From assembly GCA_944380885.1 (NCBI GenBank), contig CALWIZ010000025.1:1-38770 (forward strand): 38,770 nt of DNA. Direction: 5' to 3'. Of this stretch, positions 22,015-31,835 are shown in pieces. Each line of letters opens with the position of its first letter. The stretch's first letter is position 1. The notes under the pieces are model-generated. The model was not told the origin of the DNA and searched no databases. It worked only from the letters and a program-made list of their open reading frames with translations. The stretch is from an uncultured Clostridia bacterium (GTDB lineage: Bacteria; Bacillota; Clostridia; Oscillospirales; Acutalibacteraceae). Position numbers and translations under genes: made by a program.

Positions 22015-22752
22015 ATGGAAGTTACTGAAATAAAGCTCGAATACGAGGTCTGCGGAGAGGAAAACGGCGGAATACCGGCTATAATAGTCGCGGCGGGAAT
22101 GTCGTCCCGTATGGGCGGAACCGACAAGCAGACGGCGCTCATCGGCGGAGTTCCGGTAATAGCGCGCACGCTTATGGCATTTGAGTGTTCCCGTGCTGTT
22201 TCTGAGATAATACTTGTAGTCAGACCCGACGAGCTTTTCAATATGCAGCTTACGGCGGAAAGGTATTCCGTAACCAAGCTGACCGATATAGTCTGCGGCG
22301 GAAATTCCAGACAGGAATCAGTTCTTAAAGGATTTGAAAGACTCGGAAAAAGCGCTGAAAAGGTGCTGATACACGACGGGGCGCGTCCGCTTGTAAGCGG
22401 AAGGATAATAGAATCTGTTGCCGCGGCATTGAGAGAATATCCGGCTGTTACCTGCGCCGTAAAGGTAAAGGACACTATAAAGGAGACTGACGGCAGCGGA
22501 ACAGTGATATCCACTCCCGACCGCTCACGCCTTGTGGCAGTGCAGACGCCGCAGGGCGTATGGGTAAAGGAATATCTTGAAGCAGCCGGAAAGGCGGGGG
22601 ACGTGTCGGCTTTTACGGACGATATGTCGGTAATGGAATCGGCGGGTTTTCCTGTGCGGACAGTTGAAGGCAGCTACACTAATATAAAGATAACGACGCC
22701 TGAGGATTTAAGGCTCGCGGAATTTCTTTTGGGAGAGGAGAGCGGCGAATGA
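22015..22752 (+). CDS. ispD: 2-C-methyl-D-erythritol 4-phosphate cytidylyltransferase
   Basis: A 245-residue enzyme of the MEP isoprenoid pathway that joins MEP to CTP. Motifs: [17 protein letters not shown] (nucleotide binding), [60 protein letters not shown] and [11 protein letters not shown], all in family order. It has about 20 extra residues before the first motif. GGAGCGG lies 6 nt before the ATG. It overlaps ispF by 4 nt (ATGA), so the two successive pathway enzymes are co-translated. Confidence 0.96.
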   Translation: MEVTEIKLEYEVCGEENGGIPAIIVAAGMSSRMGGTDKQTALIGGVPVIARTLMAFECSRAVSEIILVVRPDELFNMQLTAERYSVTKLTDIVCGGNSRQESVLKGFERLGKSAEKVLIHDGARPLVSGRIIESVAAALREYPAVTCAVKVKDTIKETDGSGTVISTPDRSRLVAVQTPQGVWVKEYLEAAGKAGDVSAFTDDMSVMESAGFPVRTVEGSYTNIKITTPEDLRLAEFLLGEESGE

Positions 22753-23216
22753 GAATAGGGCACGGATACGACGTTCACCGGCTGGTGAGCGGGAGAGAGC
22801 TGATAATAGGCGGGGAGAATATACCGTTTGAAATGGGGCTTCTCGGCCATTCCGATGCCGACGTGCTCCTGCACGCGGTATGCGACGCGCTGCTCGGAGC
22901 CGCCGCCCTCGGAGATATAGGAAAGCATTTTCCGGACAGCGACCCGAGTTTTGAGGGGATAGACAGCCGGATTCTGCTGAGGAAAACGTCTGAGCTTCTG
23001 GGCGGTAAGGGATACCGTATAGTGAATATAGACGCTACAATAATAGCCCAGCGCCCGAAGCTCGCCGGTTTTATAGAAAAAATGCGCGGAAATATAGCTT
23101 CCGACTGCGGGATAGGAACCGACGCGGTAAACATAAAGGCAACCACCGAGGAGGGTCTCGGCTTCACGGGAAAGGCGGAAGGAATAGCCGCCCACGCGGT
23201 CTGCCTTATAGAGTAA
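22749..23216 (+). CDS. ispF: 2-C-methyl-D-erythritol 2,4-cyclodiphosphate synthase
   Basis: A 155-residue enzyme that cyclises CDP-ME-2-phosphate in the MEP pathway. It begins [11 protein letters not shown] with the metal-binding Asp and His. Next come [33 protein letters not shown] and [24 protein letters not shown], the CDP-binding end. Length fits the family. The ispE step between IspD and IspF is not in this window. Followed after 54 nt by a gene of unrelated function. Confidence 0.97.
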   Translation: MRIGHGYDVHRLVSGRELIIGGENIPFEMGLLGHSDADVLLHAVCDALLGAAALGDIGKHFPDSDPSFEGIDSRILLRKTSELLGGKGYRIVNIDATIIAQRPKLAGFIEKMRGNIASDCGIGTDAVNIKATTEEGLGFTGKAEGIAAHAVCLIE

Positions 23217-23270
23217 TAAGCCGCTTTTTTCCCTCATATTTATATATAAAGAAAGTATGGGGAGAATAAT

Positions 23271-23699
23271 ATGAGGCTTTTTATCACTTTTTCAAAAAGA
23301 ACTCTTTTGATAGTGCTTGCCGCGCTTGCGGCGGGTATCATAATATTAGGCGAGGTATTCACTATACGCGCCGGCGGCGCCGACGGCTCGACAAACGCTC
23401 TGCGCTGCGATTTCGCGCGCGGGCTGGGGGTCACTCCCGACGAGACCGCGGTTTCGGTAAAGGAAATAGTGATACCGGAAGAGTTTTCAGATGTATATAT
23501 GAAATACAATGAACTCCAGAGGACAGCAGGGTATGACCTTATGCCGTACAAAGGCAAAAAAGCCACGGTTTACACCTACCGTGTGAAAGACGCAGAGGAT
23601 ACGGTGATAAACCTGATAGTGGCAGACGGAAAAATAATAGGGGGAGATATCTCCTCTGTGAGAATAGACGGGGAAATGCGGCCGCTTAAAGTCAGATGA
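23271..23699 (+). CDS. DUF4830 domain protein, membrane-anchored
   Basis: A 142-residue protein with one N-terminal membrane segment (LLIVLAALAAGIIILGEVFTI, residues 13-33) and an exported C-terminal part. That part follows the DUF4830 pattern: ALRCDFARGLGVTPDE, then EIVIPEEFSDVYMKYNELQRTAGYDLMPYKGKKATVYTYRV, then VADGKIIGGDISSVRIDGEM. DUF4830 proteins are small Firmicutes proteins of unknown role. GGGGAG lies 9 nt before the ATG. Only 12 nt separate it from the pseudouridine synthase gene, so they are likely co-transcribed. Confidence 0.85.
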   Translation: MRLFITFSKRTLLIVLAALAAGIIILGEVFTIRAGGADGSTNALRCDFARGLGVTPDETAVSVKEIVIPEEFSDVYMKYNELQRTAGYDLMPYKGKKATVYTYRVKDAEDTVINLIVADGKIIGGDISSVRIDGEMRPLKVR

Positions 23700-23711
23700 A
23701 AGGAAAAGAGT

Positions 23712-24446
23712 ATGCCGTCTGAAAGACTTGACAAAATCATAGCCTCACAGCTCAATATATCAAGAAAAGACGCGCGCGCCGGAATACGCCGCGGAATTGC
23801 AAAGGTAAACGGCGAAACGGTAAAAAGCGCGGATTTTCAGGTAAAACCCGGAGATGATATTATTGAATACAGTGGAGAAAAAGTAAAATATAAGGAATAT
23901 GTTTATATCGTTATGAACAAGCCGGCGGGCGTGCTTTCGTCAACGGAGGATAAAAACAGACAGACAGTAACAGACCTTGTGCCGGACGGTCTTAAGCGCA
24001 AGGGGCTTTTTCCGGTCGGAAGGCTTGACAGGGATACTACCGGTCTTTTAATTATAACCGATGACGGTGATTTTGCCCACCGTGTGCTGGCACCGTCAAA
24101 AAGCATATATAAAACCTACCGCGCCGTGCTTGACGGGGATATCACGGAAGAAACCCTCGGTATATTTTCCCGGGAAATCACCCTCGCCGACGGTACGGTC
24201 TGCCGCAGAGCATATCTTAAAAGGCTGGACAAGCGTACCGCAGAGATAAAAATATGTGAGGGGAGGTATCATCAGATAAAGCGTATGTTCGGAGTGGCGG
24301 GTTTAGGAGTCTGCCGTCTTGAACGGCTCGCCATAGGAGATTTCCGTCTGCCGGACAACCTAAAGCCCGGAGAATGCGCCGAATTCCATAAAAATGAGCT
24401 TGAACCAATATTTTCCGGGAACACAAATCCTCTTGACGCATATTAA
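23712..24446 (+). CDS. rRNA pseudouridine synthase, RsuA/RluB type
   Basis: A 244-residue enzyme that isomerises uridine in rRNA. The S4 RNA-binding domain (residues 1-60) reads PSERLDKIIASQLNISRKDARAGIRRG, then KVNGETV and VKPGDDI. The catalytic domain carries VGRLDRDTTGLLIITDDGDFA, with the catalytic Asp in GRLDrdT, and ICEGRYHQIKRMFG, the RsuA/RluB/RluE/RluF signature. The length is that of an RsuA-type 16S U516 enzyme, but RluB cannot be ruled out from sequence alone, so no symbol is given. AAAGGAAAAG lies before the ATG. Confidence 0.93.
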   Translation: MPSERLDKIIASQLNISRKDARAGIRRGIAKVNGETVKSADFQVKPGDDIIEYSGEKVKYKEYVYIVMNKPAGVLSSTEDKNRQTVTDLVPDGLKRKGLFPVGRLDRDTTGLLIITDDGDFAHRVLAPSKSIYKTYRAVLDGDITEETLGIFSREITLADGTVCRRAYLKRLDKRTAEIKICEGRYHQIKRMFGVAGLGVCRLERLAIGDFRLPDNLKPGECAEFHKNELEPIFSGNTNPLDAY

Positions 24447-24500
24447 ACAAAATATCTATTTCAACATTGGATATATTTTGTATAGCAATCTTTTTCGCTA

Positions 24501-24511
24501 TTTGGTATAAT
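24501..24511 (+). promoter_or_regulatory. Extended -10 promoter of the ABC ATPase gene
   Basis: TTTGGTATAAT with TATAAT at 24506-24511 and an upstream TG, 41 nt before the start codon. No good -35 (nearest TTGTAT is too far). Confidence 0.5.
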
Positions 24512-24551
24512 AACATTAAATTCAAGGCTATTATTTTAGGAGGCTTCATTT

Positions 24552-25694
24552 ATGGCAAGTTTATCTTTGCGCAATGTTTATAAAAGATATCCGGGCGGCG
24601 TTACCGCTGTTTCGGATTTCAATCTTGAAATCAAGGATAAGGAATTTATCATTCTCGTAGGACCTTCCGGATGCGGTAAGTCCACCACTCTGCGTATGGT
24701 CGCGGGTCTCGAAGAAATTTCCGATGGTGAAATTTACATCGGCGACAAGCTCGTAAATGACGTTGCTCCTAAAGACCGTGATATAGCGATGGTTTTCCAG
24801 AACTACGCTCTTTATCCGCATATGACAGTTTTCGACAATATGGCTTTCGGTCTTAAGCTCCGCAAGACCCCGAAGGACGAGATCAAGCGCCGTGTTGAAG
24901 AGGCTGCCCGTATTCTTGATATATCACACCTGCTTGAGCGTAAGCCGAAGGCTTTGTCCGGCGGTCAGCGTCAGCGTGTTGCGCTCGGTCGTGCTATCGT
25001 TCGTGAGCCTAAGGTATTCCTTCTTGACGAGCCGCTTTCCAACTTGGACGCTAAGCTCCGTGCGCAGATGCGTACCGAAATTTCAAAGCTCCATCAGCGT
25101 CTCGGTACCACATTCATTTACGTTACCCACGACCAGACAGAGGCTATGACCATGGGTACCCGCATCGTCGTTATGAAGAGCGGTCTTATCCAGCAGGTTG
25201 ATACTCCTAACAATCTTTACCTCTATCCCTGCAACCTGTTTGTTGCCGGATTTATCGGTTCTCCTCAGATGAACTTTATCGAGGCGAAACTGCTTAAAGA
25301 GGGCGAGGATTATCTTGTAGAGTTCGGCTCTGAGGATACCAAGACCCGCGCAGGCGTTAAGTATAAGATTAAGCTGCCGGCTTCAAAGAACAAGGATAAC
25401 TGCCTTGAGCCTTATGCCGGCAAGGAAATAATAATGGGTATCCGTCCTGAAAACGTACACAACGAGGAAGACCTTGTTGCCCTGCATAAGGACGGTGTAG
25501 TTGAAGCTGACGTTGAGGTTACCGAGCTTATGGGTGCTGAGACTTACCTCTACATGAACTGTGAGGGTCAGGCGATCAACGCCCGCGTAAGCCCGACCAA
25601 TACCGCGCGCCCCGGCGATAAGATTTCTATCGCTTTTGAGACGGCGAAGATCCACCTGTTTGATAAGGATACCGAGCTTACAATCTGCAACTGA
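24552..25694 (+). CDS. ABC transporter ATPase, MsmK/UgpC (sugar) type
   Basis: A 380-residue ATPase for an importer of the CUT1 carbohydrate type (MsmK, UgpC, MalK group). Walker [10 protein letters not shown] (near 37-45), Q-loop [12 protein letters not shown], signature [19 protein letters not shown], Walker [16 protein letters not shown], switch His in [13 protein letters not shown]. The last 140 residues are the TOBE-type regulatory domain that contacts the permeases. TTTAGGAGG lies 8 nt before the ATG. No permease or binding-protein genes are beside it, so it probably serves several sugar importers, as MsmK does. It stands alone with a strong terminator. It uses C- and T-ending codons more than its neighbours, typical of high expression. 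Confidence 0.95.
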   Translation: MASLSLRNVYKRYPGGVTAVSDFNLEIKDKEFIILVGPSGCGKSTTLRMVAGLEEISDGEIYIGDKLVNDVAPKDRDIAMVFQNYALYPHMTVFDNMAFGLKLRKTPKDEIKRRVEEAARILDISHLLERKPKALSGGQRQRVALGRAIVREPKVFLLDEPLSNLDAKLRAQMRTEISKLHQRLGTTFIYVTHDQTEAMTMGTRIVVMKSGLIQQVDTPNNLYLYPCNLFVAGFIGSPQMNFIEAKLLKEGEDYLVEFGSEDTKTRAGVKYKIKLPASKNKDNCLEPYAGKEIIMGIRPENVHNEEDLVALHKDGVVEADVEVTELMGAETYLYMNCEGQAINARVSPTNTARPGDKISIAFETAKIHLFDKDTELTICN

Positions 25695-25706
25695 TAAATT
25701 CTTGAG

Positions 25707-25735
25707 TACCGCGCTTTACGGCGCGGTATTTTTTT
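25707..25735 (+). terminator. Terminator of the ABC ATPase gene
   Basis: TACCGCGC (25707-25714) pairs perfectly with GCGCGGTA (25721-25728), then TTTTTTT. Confidence 0.95.
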
Positions 25736-25800
25736 ACCTGTTTTTTATTTTTCCAATAACTTGTGTACGTTCAAAATTTAATAAATTTACCTAAAATAAT

Positions 25801-25865
25801 AACAGAGCATACCTTCACTTTCCTGTAATTGCAGGTTAAGGAAAACGATATGCTCTGTTTTTTTG
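25801..25865. terminator. Bidirectional terminator between the ABC ATPase and trpB
   Basis: AACAGAGCATA (25801-25811) pairs with TATGCTCTGTT (25849-25859), with inner CCTT/AAGG and CCTG/CAGG pairs. T-rich sequence lies on both sides; it suits trpB on the minus strand. Confidence 0.8.
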
Positions 25866-25878
25866 TTTCGCGAATATT

Positions 25879-27096
<1,218 letters not shown>

Positions 27097-27250
27097 TTTA
27101 ATTTCCTCCTGATTTATCTTTTTATTGTGTATTTTAATGCTTTAAAGGTTTATAAATTCAAAAAATCAGTAATTCAGAAATACGCCATCGTTTTGTCATA
27201 AGCACGGCCTTTTCCTCCCCGCCGAAATTTATCAATTTCTGCCGGAGCAT

Positions 27251-27541
27251 AAAAAAACGCCCCTGACAGAAAAATTCTTTCTGTCAAGGACGAATAAATC
27301 AAATTATCCGCGGTGCCACCTTGAATTCACGGAACCCCGTGCACTTAAGCAGGATACAAGCATATCCCCGGTAACTTACGCATACCCACGCGTTGCAGAA
27401 TACTCTGCGGCTTACGCCGCATTTGACTGCACCCTCAGCGGTCCATTTGACAACTTGTTTCTTACCTGATTTCCAGCAGCACAGGCTCTCTGTAAAGGCA
27501 TGATTGCCGTTATCTCCGCGTCAACGGTTTGAATTTAATTT
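27251..27541 (-). promoter_or_regulatory. tRNA-Trp T-box leader of trpB
   Basis: On the minus strand, GACGCGGAGA opens Stem I at about 27518. The specifier codon TGG (27443-27445) is followed by A and pairs into CCGC, the partner of the GCGG of Stem I. The T-box AAGGTGGCACCGCGG lies at 27308-27322 and can bind uncharged tRNA. An intrinsic terminator follows: TGACAGAAA/TTTCTGTCA with seven T (27251-27290). High uncharged tRNA-Trp should allow readthrough into trpB. The specifier matches the gene product. Confidence 0.92.
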
Positions 27542-27547
27542 TTAAGT

Positions 27548-27576
27548 ATTGTATCATCATGTATACGATTTGTCAA
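27548..27576 (-). promoter_or_regulatory. Promoter of the trpB T-box
   Basis: On the minus strand: TTGACA (27571-27576), a 17-nt spacer, then TACAAT (27548-27553). It begins only 18 nt after the stop of the ANTAR gene. Confidence 0.9.
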
Positions 27577-27593
27577 GAAAAACTTAAAAAAAA

Positions 27594-28178
27594 TCAGGTA
27601 TAGGTTTTAATAATATCCTCCGCCACTGTGCGTTTGGTAACGCAGCGGTCCATCGCTTGCCGCTCTATATATCTGTGCGCCTGCTCCTCGTCCATTTTAA
27701 GATGGCTTATAAGCAGCCATTTCGCGCGGTTCACAATACGGATTTCCTCCATTTTATCCTGAATGGACAGATTTTTTGCCTCAGAACGGCGCAGTCGCTC
27801 ACGCGCTGAGCCCAGCCAGCCGACAGCCGTTAAAAAGAGTGGCCTTGAAACCGGCTTTGAAAGAGTAAAAACGCCGTAGGGCGCTACCTTACCGTATACC
27901 TCGGCGTGCAGCTCCGAGCGTACTATGATAAGCACAACGGTGCCGCGGCATTCGCATATATCAATGGCAAAGCGCTCGCCGGTATTGTCAGGCAGGGGAG
28001 AATTTATTATAACGCAGTCAAACGCACGCTCTGAAATTACGCGCTTCGCGGAGCTGATGCTTGAAACGGTCAGCAAAGGGGAGCAGCCTGACTCGCGGAG
28101 AAGAGAAACGACGGATTCGTTGAATTTTTCCGACGATGAGACAAGCAGAACGCTGTAAGCACGCTCTTTAAGGCTCAT
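27594..28178 (-). CDS. NitR-like ANTAR antitermination regulator
   Basis: A 194-residue regulator. Residues 1-120 are a receiver-like domain (SVLLVSSSEKFNESVVSLLRESG, DCVIINSPLPDNTGERFAI). The usual phospho-acceptor Asp position reads NSPL, so canonical phosphorylation is unlikely. Residues 139-194 are an ANTAR RNA-binding domain: IQDKMEEIRIVNRAKWLLISHLKMDEEQAHRYIERQAMD, then RTVAEDII. ANTAR proteins stop transcription termination by holding RNA hairpins. It is the last gene of the glutamate synthase - glutamine synthetase operon, as nitR is in solventogenic clostridia (recalled). A target hairpin for the operon lies at its promoter. GGAGGAG precedes the ATG. Confidence 0.88.
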   Translation of the reverse strand: MSLKERAYSVLLVSSSEKFNESVVSLLRESGCSPLLTVSSISSAKRVISERAFDCVIINSPLPDNTGERFAIDICECRGTVVLIIVRSELHAEVYGKVAPYGVFTLSKPVSRPLFLTAVGWLGSARERLRRSEAKNLSIQDKMEEIRIVNRAKWLLISHLKMDEEQAHRYIERQAMDRCVTKRTVAEDIIKTYT

Positions 28179-28205
28179 ATTTCTCTCCTCCTTAATGCGG
28201 TATTT

Positions 28206-29417
28206 TTATTTATCGCAGTAGACTGCCGAAATTCCGGCGGGGATATGCTGTTTTATAAAATTGCTTGCAGCGGCTGCCGCTTTTGCGGCGGAAAGGCTTT
28301 CGGGCAGCTTTCTGAAGGCGGAAAGGGTTTCGGCGTCCGCCTTGTAAAGGTTTATGTTTGCTGCCTTCGGAAGCTCAAGGCGGTTCTCAAGACCGTAAAG
28401 ACCGGCGTATATCATAAGCGCGAAGGCAAGGTAAGGATTGGCGGTCGAATCAGGCGAGCGCAGCTCCGCTCTGCGGTATTCGCCTATCGCCGCCGGTATC
28501 CTCACAAGCTGCGAACGGTTCTCGCTTGACCAAGATACATATCCCGGCGCCTTTTTGGAATTAAAGCGCTTGTATGAATCCTCTTTAGTGTTGAGGAAAG
28601 CGGTCATTTCACATGCTTTGTCAAGTATTCCGGCTATCACGTAGCACAAATTTTCAGAATTAGGGCAGGGCTTTACCGAAATATTGATATGAAATCCGCT
28701 GCCGGGCTCACCGGGAAGCGGCTTGGGCGAAAAATCGGCATAAAGACCGTTTCGCCGTGCTACCGTTTTTACAACCGTCTGGAAGGTAAGGGCATTGTCG
28801 GCGGCCGTAAGCGCGTCGGAATACCGGAAGTCTATCTCGTTCTGTCCCGGTCCCTCCTCATGGTGAGAACTTTCGGGGCGTATTCCCATCTGCTCAAGCG
28901 TAAGGCATATCTCGCGTCTTATATTCTCGCCTCTGTCCTCCGGTGCGATATCCATATATCCGGCACGGTCGTACGGAATTTTTGTGGGTCTGGCGTTTTC
29001 GTCAAGCTCAAAAAGATAAAATTCCTGCTCTGAGCCAAATGAGAATGTATATCCGGCGCGTGCGGCGTCCTCTACTGCCTTTTTGAGTATACTGCGTGTA
29101 TCACATTCAAACGGTGTGCCGTCCGGATATGTTACGCTTGAAAACATACGCACTACTTTGCCATGCTCGGGTCTCCACGGAAGCTGCGCCAGCGTCGACG
29201 GGTCGGGATGCAGCAGCAGGTCGGAATAGGTTTCGTCGCCGAAGCCTGCTATTGCAGACGCGTCAAACGCAATGCCGTATTCAAAAGCACGCTGCAGTTC
29301 TTCCGGCATTATAGAGATGTTTTTCTGATTACCGAAAACATCACAGAAAGCAAGCCGGATAAACTTGACGTCGTCCTCACGGACATACTGCATTACCTCT
29401 TCTTTTGAGTACTTCAT
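28206..29417 (-). CDS. glnA: Glutamine synthetase, type I (short)
   Basis: A 403-residue enzyme joining ammonia to glutamate using ATP. N-terminal beta-grasp: VKFIRLAFCDVFGNQKNISIMP. Catalytic domain: GSEQEFYLFELDENARP, HHEEGPGQNEIDFR, KPLPGEPGSGFHINISV and ENRSQLVRIPAA, then RAELRSPDSTANPYLAFA. The family is usually 440-470 residues, so it is somewhat short. No adenylylation Tyr motif could be made out near the C-terminus (inspected by eye). It lies inside the nitrogen operon, 19 nt after the GXGXG subunit and 27 nt before the regulator. The start has GAGGAAA-type sequence upstream. Confidence 0.95.
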   Translation of the reverse strand: MKYSKEEVMQYVREDDVKFIRLAFCDVFGNQKNISIMPEELQRAFEYGIAFDASAIAGFGDETYSDLLLHPDPSTLAQLPWRPEHGKVVRMFSSVTYPDGTPFECDTRSILKKAVEDAARAGYTFSFGSEQEFYLFELDENARPTKIPYDRAGYMDIAPEDRGENIRREICLTLEQMGIRPESSHHEEGPGQNEIDFRYSDALTAADNALTFQTVVKTVARRNGLYADFSPKPLPGEPGSGFHINISVKPCPNSENLCYVIAGILDKACEMTAFLNTKEDSYKRFNSKKAPGYVSWSSENRSQLVRIPAAIGEYRRAELRSPDSTANPYLAFALMIYAGLYGLENRLELPKAANINLYKADAETLSAFRKLPESLSAAKAAAAASNFIKQHIPAGISAVYCDK

Positions 29418-29436
29418 ATACTAATCCCGCTTTCCT

Positions 29437-30162
29437 CTAATTTGCCACATACATCTGCTTGTAAGGGTTCCTGCTGTCCGGCGTTACCACCGTAAAAGGT
29501 GAATCCATAACGCTTTTCTCGTCATATCCGAAAAGACGGCAGTATTCCTTTACATATTCCTCAAGCTCCTCAAGGTCATTATCATCTGCCGGACGTGCCG
29601 TTACCTGACCCGGGAATTTAATATCCTTGCAGTCTGAACGCAGAAACATTTTACCACCGTGCATACCGGTGCAGGGGAAATAGCCTACAATTTTTTTACT
29701 ATTTGACTCAAGACCGAGTACAACAATAACGCCTCCGGCCTGATACTCGCCGAGAAAGCTGCCCGCGCAGCCGCCTATTACTATTACGGGAACTTTTTCC
29801 TTATATGCTTTCATGTGAATTCCGGCGCGGTATCCTGCATTACCTTTTACATATATCCTGCCGCCTCGCATTGCGTAACCGGCGGCATCTCCAATGCTTC
29901 CGTTTATTACTATTTTTCCGGCATTCATGGTGTCACCCACAGCATCCTGGGCGTTGGCGTTTACGGTGATTTCGGCACCGTTTAAATACGCGCCCAGCGC
30001 GTTGCCCGGAACACCGTTTATTGTTATTCTCTTATCCGACATACCGGCTGCTATAAAACGCTGCCCGCAGCAGCCCGATATGGTTATATCTCCGTCCGCT
30101 TCTCTTAAACGGCAGTTAAGCTCTTTGTATCCGAGCTGTTTTGAGTCTATCACAACAGCCAT
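29437..30162 (-). CDS. Glutamate synthase GXGXG subunit (GltB3 type)
   Basis: A 241-residue protein built of the right-handed beta-helix of the GXGXG type. The pattern 'G..i...G..gd..g..m..G.i.v.G..gd..G..m.gG.i.v.G.aG' runs from residue 20 to 160. In full-length glutamate synthase this is the structural C-terminal domain of the large chain; here it is separate, as in archaea and some Clostridia. GGAGG lies 11 nt before the ATG, and it overlaps the FAD subunit stop by one base (TAATG). The final 60 residues are a helical acidic tail. Confidence 0.92.
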   Translation of the reverse strand: MAVVIDSKQLGYKELNCRLREADGDITISGCCGQRFIAAGMSDKRITINGVPGNALGAYLNGAEITVNANAQDAVGDTMNAGKIVINGSIGDAAGYAMRGGRIYVKGNAGYRAGIHMKAYKEKVPVIVIGGCAGSFLGEYQAGGVIVVLGLESNSKKIVGYFPCTGMHGGKMFLRSDCKDIKFPGQVTARPADDNDLEELEEYVKEYCRLFGYDEKSVMDSPFTVVTPDSRNPYKQMYVAN

Positions 30163-31394
30163 TATACCACACCTCCGAATTTTTTTCTACGGTTTTCTTC
30201 TGTAAAAGCGGCGGAAGTGGCAGTTTTCGTAAGAAGATCAAAATTAACTGTATTAAGCGGCGTTTTTTCACGGATAAGCGAGGTGTAAATTCCCGCACGT
30301 GCGGTCTCGCCTATCAGTATGTATCCGCAAAGAAGACCGTCGCGTATAAAAAACCGCTTTATATTTCCGTTTTCCGAACAGTCGGTCAGCTCGCCGTCAT
30401 AGCTTCCGGCAGTCATCGCGTGAAGTCCGAAAAAGCCTACCGAGTTCATCGGTACAGCTTTGTCAAACAGGCTCTCGCCGCCCGCCATATTTACACCTGC
30501 GGTATAACCCTGCATATATGCGTTGGGAAGCAGCGCAAGTACCTTTTTCTGTCCCGATGATATATCGTTGCCCTCAGTGCAGTCTCCCGCTGCATAAACA
30601 TTTTCTATGCTTGTGCGCATACTGTCGTCAACTGTTATGCCCCTGCCTGTTTCTCCGCCGGCGTCCTTTACAAGGGCTGTGTTGGCGCGCACGCCGACAG
30701 CCAGAACCACCGCGTCAAATTTTACGTCGGCGCCGCTTTTCATATGCGCCGTGTTATGCTCGAATTTTGTTACCGTATCTTCAAGCAGAAATTTAATTCC
30801 GTTTTCCTCAAGACGTTTTTGCATCACAGCGGCGCAGTCAGCATCAAGAATACTTGAAAGCACACGGTCGGCAAGGTCGCACACCGTAATACTTTTTACT
30901 CTTCCGTAAAGTCCCTCGGCGCATTTAAGACCTATAAGTCCGGCGCCGACAATGAGTATGTCAGAGTTTTCGTTTACCGCCGCTTCAAGCGCAAATGTGT
31001 CGTCAAGCGTCATAAAGGCAAATTTTTTTTCTACGGTTTCAAGACCTTCAAACGGCGGGACAAAAGGCGAAGATCCGGCTGCTACACATACAGAAGTATA
31101 CGGTAATTCGCCGCCGTCGTCAAGAATAACTTTTTTGTTTTCGGTATCTAAACGTACAGCTTTCCTCCCGTATATTACCTTACAGCCGTTCTTTTCATAA
31201 AAATCATCGGAACGGTAGTTCATTTTTTTTGTGTCGGTTTTGTGCTCAAGATAATAGGAAATCAGCGGACGGCAGTAAACCGGATATTTTTCCTCTGATA
31301 TTACGGTTATAGGGGTCTTGCCGTCAGTGCTGCGTATTCCCTCTATACAGCCGGCGGCGGCAACGCCGTTTCCGATTATGACGTACTGCTTCAT
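30162..31394 (-). CDS. FAD/NAD-dependent oxidoreductase subunit
   Basis: A 410-residue flavoprotein of the NADH oxidase / nitrite reductase (NirB N-terminal) type. FAD-binding IGNGVAAAGCIEGIR (residues 6-20), NAD-binding VGAGLIGLKCAEGL (near 150) and the second FAD motif YAAGDCTEG (near 268). No redox-active CxxC pair is seen. In this operon it probably feeds electrons from NAD(P)H to the glutamate synthase core (inference). ATGA overlap with the 4Fe-4S subunit upstream and TAATG with the next gene, so translation is coupled. Confidence 0.92.
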   Translation of the reverse strand: MKQYVIIGNGVAAAGCIEGIRSTDGKTPITVISEEKYPVYCRPLISYYLEHKTDTKKMNYRSDDFYEKNGCKVIYGRKAVRLDTENKKVILDDGGELPYTSVCVAAGSSPFVPPFEGLETVEKKFAFMTLDDTFALEAAVNENSDILIVGAGLIGLKCAEGLYGRVKSITVCDLADRVLSSILDADCAAVMQKRLEENGIKFLLEDTVTKFEHNTAHMKSGADVKFDAVVLAVGVRANTALVKDAGGETGRGITVDDSMRTSIENVYAAGDCTEGNDISSGQKKVLALLPNAYMQGYTAGVNMAGGESLFDKAVPMNSVGFFGLHAMTAGSYDGELTDCSENGNIKRFFIRDGLLCGYILIGETARAGIYTSLIREKTPLNTVNFDLLTKTATSAAFTEENRRKKFGGVV

Positions 31395-31831
31395 TTATCC
31401 TCACCCCGCTCCTCATATACTATCGCCCTGTTAGGACATCCGGCAACGCAGGCAGGTTCCCCACAGGAATTGTTAAGGCAAAGCTCACATTTCTGCATAA
31501 TGCCGTTTTCTCCGGGCGCCAGCGCGCCGTAAGGGCAGACAAGCACGCAGGTAAGACAGCCCACGCATTTGTCCTTGTTGATTTTAATAACGCCGTCTTC
31601 TTTTGTTATGGCTCCGGCAATACAGCTTTTTACGCATATCGGGTCGGTGCAGTGACGGCAGGAAACAGCATAGGTGATTTTATCGTCGCCCTCTACATGT
31701 ATGCGCGGATAAATGGTTTTGCCTTTAAGCGCCGTTGCCATATCGCTCATTCCTGAATTGGCAAAAGCGCAGTTATATTCGCAAAGGTGACAGCCGAGAC
31801 ACCATTCTTCGTTTACATATACTCTTTTCAT
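31391..31831 (-). CDS. 4Fe-4S ferredoxin subunit
   Basis: A 146-residue electron carrier with four cysteine clusters of HycB/CooF type: CLGCHLCEYNC, CRHCTDPICVKSC, CVGCLTCVLVCPYG and CELCLNNSCGEPACVAGCP. The ATG at 31831 is chosen because GGGGAGTG lies just upstream and it follows the previous stop by 4 nt; the longer frame would run back into that gene. It most likely passes electrons between the FAD subunit and the FMN/Fe-S subunit (inference). Confidence 0.93.
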   Translation of the reverse strand: MKRVYVNEEWCLGCHLCEYNCAFANSGMSDMATALKGKTIYPRIHVEGDDKITYAVSCRHCTDPICVKSCIAGAITKEDGVIKINKDKCVGCLTCVLVCPYGALAPGENGIMQKCELCLNNSCGEPACVAGCPNRAIVYEERGEDK

Positions 31832-31835
31832 TTTA